Below, piece by piece: positions 58,381-64,000 of a stretch of 64,000 nt of DNA. Under the pieces are notes generated by a model. That model was not told the origin of the DNA and ran no database searches. It saw only the letters and a list, made by a program, of their open reading frames with translations. Position numbers and translations under genes: made by a program. Origin of the DNA: Xanthostigma xanthostigma (Eukaryota > Arthropoda > Insecta > Raphidioptera > Raphidiidae); the NCBI GenBank assembly GCA_963575645.1, contig OY754464.1, positions 8,680,001-8,744,000 of the forward strand, given 5' to 3'. The stretch's first letter is position 1. Each line of letters opens with the position of its first letter.

Positions 58381-58969
58381 GTACTTACTGGGTTGGCATA
58401 TTATACTGCTATATAAACGACTTGGTGTAGTCCAAATGAAAGTTACAGACATACATACATACATACAAACTTACAAGTGAAGTTAATATAAAGCGTATAA
58501 TAAAAATGTATTTAGTTTGTTAAAAAAAAACTTCTGTCTCGTAGTGTACTCCATGTGTACATATTAACTGGGGGGTGTACACTCACTTAACTCTTTAAGA
58601 TAACCTGTTTTACATAATTTTCCTAAAAGATTTTCCAGTTTCATGTACACAGTTTATTTTGTAATCTGTCAGTAATTATGATTACCTTCTGTAAAATTAT
58701 TATAAAATTAAAGATAAATGAAGATTTAACTTTATGTAACGTGTTTCAAACCCCACAAAGTTATGTCATTAAAGTAAACTGCAAATAATAAAGATGAAAC
58801 TTAAGTCAAACATCGGCATTATCGTTGTTTAAAACACGATAAAAACATATTAGAATAATTTCCTGATTTCGGGTGAGCTTTTCCACTCGAGAGAAAATCT
58901 AACTTCATTCGAATATCTCAGATACCGTTTCTCAGCGAGAAGCAGTATAAAAAACCCTGAGCCGTTGTG
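58381..58969. other. No gene seen
   Basis: Short CATA microsatellite at 58449-58467. Nothing else recognised. Confidence 0.5.
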
Positions 58970-60560
58970 TAATCCATGGAATTGGTACATTTTGAGTTGC
59001 ATCAAATGGGGCAGTTCTGATTTTTTTATATGTTGTATATAATGAGGTGGTAATGACAAATATAATTTTTCCACCTCGAAAGCCTTCCGGAACATTGTAA
59101 AATTCATGAAAAGCCATTAAATTTTTGATCATTTTTCAGTTTTTGCCATTTTTTACCACCAAGGACCTGTTTTACGGTAGAAGTCACTATGAATTCTTTT
59201 AAAGTAGACTAAATTTGCAACAAAATGAGAATAGTTGGGTCTCGATAAGCTGAATAGTTTCAAAGATACAGCTGTTCAAATGTTTGCAAAATTTCAAAAA
59301 AAAATTTTTTTTCGAGTTTTTACTCGTTCTCGTCAATGTGGTCAATTATTGATCTATTTCACGGCATAAATTCATATACGTTTTTAAAGAAGACAATTTT
59401 TTTAACAAAACGAGACCAATTTGATATATTAAGATCTGATAGTTCCCTAGCTACAGCTGTTCAAAGTTGCTGAGGTGAGTAAACAAAATGAAATACGACT
59501 TATGAAATAAGCATTATAATTTTAAAAAGAAATAATTACAGCATAAAAATTTAAAGACTGTGTTATACATATTATCTTTGCATGTGGCGGTTGAAGTTGA
59601 GGTCGTCACAGGAGTTGTATTATTAGTTTTTCTTGTATATCTTTGATGGACCAGGCTGAACCTCTAAATCGACGGTACATCTTTTGGGAGCTTGCTTCGG
59701 TAGCATTTCGTCAACGACCAGCTCAGGCAGGTCGAAATCGTCATCTGATGGTGGGTCATCGATGGTAGGTTCATCAATGTCATCACACATCAGGTCTGGT
59801 TTGTTATCACAAGATTGGCCGCTGCAGTGGTTGCAAACAGCCGAGCATTTGAGTCCTGCTTTTCTGCAACCACAGCTGCTGGTACAACCTTTTTTGCAGT
59901 TGCAGGAAATCATGTTTAGCAGGGGTTGAGGAGCTGGTGGTTTCGTCAGACCAAGCTCCCATTTCAGGATTTCTAACCTCACTCGATAACAACAGGGATG
60001 CATAATGTAGTGAAAAATATTGTTTGGGAACATCGATTTATGATTGGCTGCCACAGCGTAACTTGGAAGAACTATTTTTAACTACGGCAAAGTATTATGG
60101 TTTGGTTTTTTTTTATTATAAATAATTATATACCCTATACTATATATAAAAATAATAAAAAGCACACCTTTAGTAGAAAAATATTTTTGACAGACACCCT
60201 AAACTCTAAATTGTATTATTTAAGAAATTTTGCAAACATTTGAACAGCTGTATCTTTGAAACTATTCAGCTTATCGAGACCCAACTATTCTCATTTTCTT
60301 GCAAATTTAGTCTTCTTTAAAAGAATTCATATGACTACTACCGTAAAACAGGTCCTTGGTGGTAAAAAATGGCAAAAACTGAAAAATGATCCAAAATTTA
60401 ATGGTTTTTCATGAATTTTACAATGTTTCGGAGGGATTTCGAGGTGGAAAAATTATATTTGTCATTACCACCTCATTACATACAACATATAAAAAAAATC
60501 AGAACTGCCCGATTTGATGCAAGTGAAGACCCCTTTTATGGTACGATTTCCATGGATTAT
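58970..60560 (-). mobile_element. Inverted-repeat element enclosing a CXC-protein frame
   Basis: Left arm 58970-59295 and right arm 60224-60560 are inverted copies of about 330 bp. They share AATCCATGGAA, GGGCAGTTCTGATTTTTT, ACCAAGGACCTGTTTTACGG and GTCTCGATAAGCTGAATAG. Between them at 59310-59470 lies a diverged relative of the arm (CTACAGCTGTTCAAA). The enclosed DNA carries the cysteine-rich frame below. The superfamily is unknown and no target duplication could be fixed. Confidence 0.7.
59623..60054 (-). CDS. Cysteine-rich CXC-domain protein fragment (element-borne)
   Basis: The 143-codon frame has FHYIMHPCCYRVRLEILKWE, then APQPLLNMISCNCKKGCTSS, CGCRKAGLKCSAVCNHCSGQ and SCDN, followed by an acidic tail (DDIDEPTIDDPPSDDDFDLP). 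The nine-cysteine array fits the tesmin/TSO1-type CXC fold, which binds zinc and often DNA. The same APxxLLxxIxCxCKxxC ending, preceded by an HYxR-YxQVxxW helix, is common in uncharacterised arthropod proteins, apparently multicopy. The frame stays open a few codons upstream of the shown start, but the rest of such a protein is missing. The shown start (GTG at 60052-60054) is arbitrary. It is probably the C-terminal piece of a transposon-encoded protein, not a host gene, and whether it is expressed is unknown. Confidence 0.55.
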   Translation of the reverse strand: MAANHKSMFPNNIFHYIMHPCCYRVRLEILKWELGLTKPPAPQPLLNMISCNCKKGCTSSCGCRKAGLKCSAVCNHCSGQSCDNKPDLMCDDIDEPTIDDPPSDDDFDLPELVVDEMLPKQAPKRCTVDLEVQPGPSKIYKKN

Positions 60561-60604
60561 GTGGGGCACCTGGCAGATGTGAAACAACTAAATTAATTTA
60601 GGTA

Positions 60605-61069
60605 TATACAGGGTGAGTTTTAAGTTGATGCTTTTTTTTACAGCGTGTAAAAATCAAATAGACGAGCAAATATTTCAAATAGTTTTTTTATCAAAACTCA
60701 AAAATAAGAGAAAAACAGCCTTTCGAAGTTTAAATAAATTTTCTTTAATTTTGAGGTCGGTCCTGGGGTTACATTATGGCACTATGGAAATAAGTTGTTA
60801 TTATCTCTCGAAAACAGAACAATACACATGCCAGTTTCAAATAAGCACCAACATACTTGATAATAACAACTTATTTCCATAGTGACATAATATAACCCCA
60901 GGACCGACCTCAAAATTAAAGAAAATTTAATAAAATTTATTTAAACTTCGAAAGGCTGTTTCTCTCTTATTTTTGAGTTTTGATAAAAAAACTATTTGAA
61001 ATATTTGCTCGTCTATTTGATTTTTACACGCTGTAAAAAAAAGCATCAACTTAAAACTCACCCTGTATA
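60605..61069. mobile_element. Foldback MITE, TACAGGGTG family
   Basis: Ends TATACAGGGTGAGTTTTAAG and its inverse with about 210-bp arms, nearly identical (CGGTCCTGGGGTTA, AATCAAATAGACGAGCAAAT). TA-type target suggested. Fragments occur at 24249 and 39838. An LTR begins 2 bp after its right end. Confidence 0.8.
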
Positions 61070-61070
61070 A

Positions 61071-61602
61071 TGTTACACGCTCCCCCCAGTTGAGACGATA
61101 ATGCTTTCTGTCGAGTGTTCTCGCAAACAACAATGACTGCGGGTAGCATGTTTTTGTAGCCAAATCCCGACCTTCATAGAATTGTCTGAAGAAGGCAATG
61201 CAAGTGTAGGAAGGTTCTCGGCCCAGCTAGATGTTTCTGGAACATTCGACCACGCGGGGGTCGAAGCTATAAATACGGCGCAAGCCAGTCAGTCAGGATA
61301 GTCAGATTTCGTGTATGAGTGAGTTCACAGTCATACGCGTGTGTATGATTAATAGACCATTGATTTCAATTATATAAATCTGATTTAACATAAATAATCT
61401 CTTATATATAGTCATATAGTACTTTGTGTACATAAATAGTGACTTTGTATTCTTCATTACTTACTCTTTTATTTTATTAGTTAGAATTTGTTGTTTTGTT
61501 TCTGTTACGTTATAGAGGAGTACTTTTAGTTTATTTGTTTTGTTAACGTTTCACTATTGTAAATAAATATTTTCCACCACGAACAAGAACAGTTTTGTTA
61601 CA
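61071..61602 (+). mobile_element. Solo LTR of the TGTTGCG-related family
   Basis: Starts TGTTACACGCTCCCC and ends CAGTTTTGTTACA. TTCTGGAACATTC at 61235-61247 is a perfect three-unit heat-shock-type array, 20 bp before TATAAAT (61268-61274). AATAAA lies near 61562. Flanking tetramers ATAA and ATAT differ at one base. No internal retroelement sequence. Confidence 0.8.
61235..61247 (+). promoter_or_regulatory. Heat-shock-element-like array in LTR U3
   Basis: TTC-TG-GAA-CA-TTC, at the same distance from the TATA box as in the LTR at 34146, although the surrounding U3 sequence has diverged. Confidence 0.6.
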
Positions 61603-61691
61603 ATATTTAGAACATTTGTTTAGATAAAACTAAATTTATTCATATAATTATATGATTCATAAATTTCAAATTAGTATGAATTACAAACATA

Positions 61692-62182
61692 CAGATTGTA
61701 TCAAATCAAAACGGTCCATAGAACATTCTGTGTGTAAGACAGAGACGATATTATATAAAGCACTAAAGCAGTAAGTAAGAATGAGATAAATGATCGCTAA
61801 TAGCTAATTACTGTGGTTATACAATCTGATAGTATCGTCTTTGTTTTCTACAGTAAAAATCACAATTTTATCAAATGTCAGTATTCACTAGTGAAATTAT
61901 TGATAAAATGGCTATTTATACTGTTCGGGAAAAAATCCAAATAATTAAATGGTTTTATGGTGGTAATTCAACCGCCAACATAATTTTATTTGTAGTTGTT
62001 TTAATTATTGATAAATTGGTAAAAAGATTTACAGTGTACGTAATTATTTATTTACGTAACTACAGTAACTATATTAGCGATCATTTATCTCATTCTTACT
62101 TACTGCTTTAGATCTTTATATAATATCGTCTCTGTCTTACACACAGAATGTCCTATGGACCGTTTTGATTTGATACAATCTG
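61692..62182 (+). mobile_element. Mariner-type foldback with about 125-bp arms
   Basis: Ends CAGATTGTATCAAATCAAAA and its inverse, flanked by TA (61690-61691, 62183-62184). Arms share GACAGAGACGATATTATATA and GATAAATGATCGCTAATA. The centre keeps the start of a transposase gene. Confidence 0.8.
61875..62111 (+). pseudogene. Mariner/IS630-type transposase N-terminal remnant
   Basis: MAIYTVREKIQIIKWFYGGN (from the second ATG) matches the helix-turn-helix start of insect transposases of this type (compare the VYTTEENIQMI remnant at 33417). After about 25 codons the frame runs into AT-rich arm sequence. All catalytic parts are deleted. Confidence 0.55.
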
Positions 62183-62365
62183 TATAACAAATTATTATAA
62201 TTTCTTCTTCCGAGAGGAATACGAGCAATTACCAGTCACCCTGTAAAGGTATATTAAGTGTACAAAATTTCAAACCGACAGATATGTGGAAATCGTTCCA
62301 AATTGGTTTGCAACATTGGACCAAAACATGCGAAGTGAAATAAAAGCTTGTAAAATATATATATA

Positions 62366-62975
62366 CTAGTTTGACCTGTGCGAATTATTCGCACTAAATA
62401 AGTATAATAATTATCACTTTCCAAATTTTTTTTTTAATTTTTTAAATATGATTGCAGGTATTCAATTCGTTTCTAATTTTGCACACTGCTAATAACGTTC
62501 TTCTTTTTGTTGTATTACAATATGAAGCTCAGATGACAGATCGAAGAAATATTTTACTAAAATTGTCATATAGAGGCGCAAGTAGCAAAAGCGTTGAGCT
62601 AAGCCGTCAGATGGCATCATGCAGCATTGCTGTGACGTTGTTTAGCGTTGCTCGCTGTTTCAAAATTAAAGCCGTCAGATGGCAGTATGCAGTATTGTGT
62701 CTGTTGTATTACAATATGAAGGTCAGGTGACAGATCGTTGTGTTGACGTAGTTTCAAAATTAAAGCCGTCAGATGGCAGACGTTGTTCAGCGTTGCTGTA
62801 GTTTAATTTATTTACAAAAACAAAAGCAATAATAAATTTTTTAGTTATCGATGTCAGTAGAGCAAGCAATTATCTGTAAAATGATAGTATATAATTTATG
62901 TGGAGAAATTGTGAGGTTTTTTCTAAAAAGGGAGGCAAACATCTTTAACCTTAGCGTATTAATATATGTATATGA
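62366..62975 (-). mobile_element. Non-autonomous Helitron, family 2, copy 2
   Basis: CTAG end at 62366-62369 followed by the hairpin GTGCGAATTATTCGCAC (62378-62394). The TC start is at 62975 with a T/A junction. It is the inverted sister of 24810-25387, slightly longer. A 92-codon frame antisense to the element (62452-62730) differs from that of copy 1 at two residues. Confidence 0.9.
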
Positions 62976-63487
62976 TATATCTTCCAAATTTTTTCTTTAC
63001 CTAGGATGGAGCTTGGGGTCCATGGGAGTACTCTGTCAATAGAACTGATATACTGTCAAATAATTAAAGGCAAACGCAAATTGCTCGCTCAAGAAGTGAG
63101 CTGAACGTTCTGATTTATTGTAACGCATCACTAGAGTAAAGTGTAAAGTTTAGCCATCATTGAAACGGTCCACACATTACTAATATCATCTCGGTAGAGC
63201 AGTTAGAAATTACATGATAACTTCGACAACGACTTGGTTTTGTAAACATGATAGTTAACAAGCACTCGCGTCAGTTAGTTTTCAATCAAGAATCGACACT
63301 GTAACAGTTCGCGTACGAGGCGACACGAAAGCAATTCAAAAGCGACCCGACATTCATTTCCTGTCACTATCTAGGTAAAGGAGTAGAGATTCACCAATGG
63401 AGCAATATGAAGCAATCTATCGGCAATATCGCATCTTTAGAATTACAATGACGTAAGTACAAATACAAAAAAAAAATTCGAGAAAAA
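62976..63487. other. No gene seen
   Basis: Nothing recognised. Confidence 0.45.
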
Positions 63488-64000
63488 GGCCACACGACTG
63501 AAGTAAAACTTCTTCCTGGCATAATTATTTTAAATATATTAATAAGAATGCGTAAATACCTCAAATTTGCTCATTTTAAATTCATAAACGAACAATAATA
63601 TGCAGTCGGTTCGTCTCAAAGTTTATCGAACACAATATAACCTCACTCTGTAGCACATATCTACAAACTATAATTTCTGATTAATTAATAGGCAAAATAT
63701 GTATATATATTTATAAGCATCATTTATAATACATTTAAAAGGATTTATTAACTAACCTGCATTATTTCCCGTTACAAAATGTAGCAACATTCGATAAAAT
63801 GTATTTTTGATTCAAAAAAACAGTTGTTTTCATTTTAAACGTCAAATAGTTGTATTAATGCTCTGTCTTTGTCGCACTCACTATCTTATATCTCCCTCTC
63901 AACTTAATGCTCCGTCTTTGTCGCACTCACTAACTTATATCTCCCTCTCAACTCCGATGATGCACTTCCGTAAACGATTTCGTCAGGCATTTACCAGCTT
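63488..64000 (+). repeat. Repeat family C, copy 3 (cut by window end)
   Basis: Begins GGCCACACGACTGAAGTAAA and follows copy 2 closely. A block of about 55 bp (TCTGTCTTTGTCGCACTCAC) is duplicated in tandem at 63860-63950. Confidence 0.7.

Overview
The window is AT-rich eukaryotic DNA, almost certainly from an insect and most likely a butterfly or moth. Three things support this. The 3' ends of one Helitron family, CGGGACCGCTAG before a T, match the type common in Lepidoptera. A short interspersed repeat near 7.6-7.86 kb ends in a tail I know from lepidopteran genomes (a CCTCCTCC stretch followed by GAAGTCGGTTAA). The only host coding exon has the sequence of an arthropod Beaten-path (beat) immunoglobulin domain. 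There are no bacterial-type operons, ribosome binding sites or rRNA genes. The species assignment is inference.

Host gene content is very low. One 212-nt exon (47897-48108, minus strand) has a clean acceptor, a GTAAGT donor and an open frame for half an Ig V-type domain. No second exon was found, so most of the window is probably intron or flank of this beat gene. Nearly everything else is transposable elements and foldback repeats, many of them nested.

Layout: 0-15 kb holds Helitron copy H1, repeat family A, several long-armed foldback MITEs, LTR-like fragments with a possible primer-binding site, a PIF/Harbinger element (9.7-10.5 kb), element E1 and a tRNA-Ile SINE. 14.5-24.3 kb holds three copies of a hAT MITE, a young LINE split by a second hAT element, and a TIR element with TA target duplications. 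24.8-31 kb holds a second Helitron family inserted in a 46-bp tandem array, and a 2.9-kb inverted-repeat structure. 31-36 kb holds three copies of one LTR family and a mariner-derived foldback. 36-45 kb holds a 226-bp tandem repeat and four more tRNA-Lys Helitrons. 45-50 kb holds a hAT relic, the beat exon and a second LINE relic. 50-54 kb holds a nested foldback with two E-element insertions and a perfect palindrome with 351-bp arms. 54-58 kb holds a PIF/Harbinger element whose right end was split by a hAT. 58-64 kb holds an inverted-repeat element carrying a cysteine-rich CXC protein, more mariner foldbacks, another LTR and the second Helitron copy.

Three themes deserve attention. (1) The LTR family keeps GAA/TTC triplets that fit heat-shock elements about 20 bp from its TATA box. 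(2) Long inverted repeats are extremely dense, from one perfect palindrome to many 60-400-bp-arm foldbacks that could make double-stranded RNA. (3) Target-site duplications and paired insertions allow the order of many insertions to be read directly.
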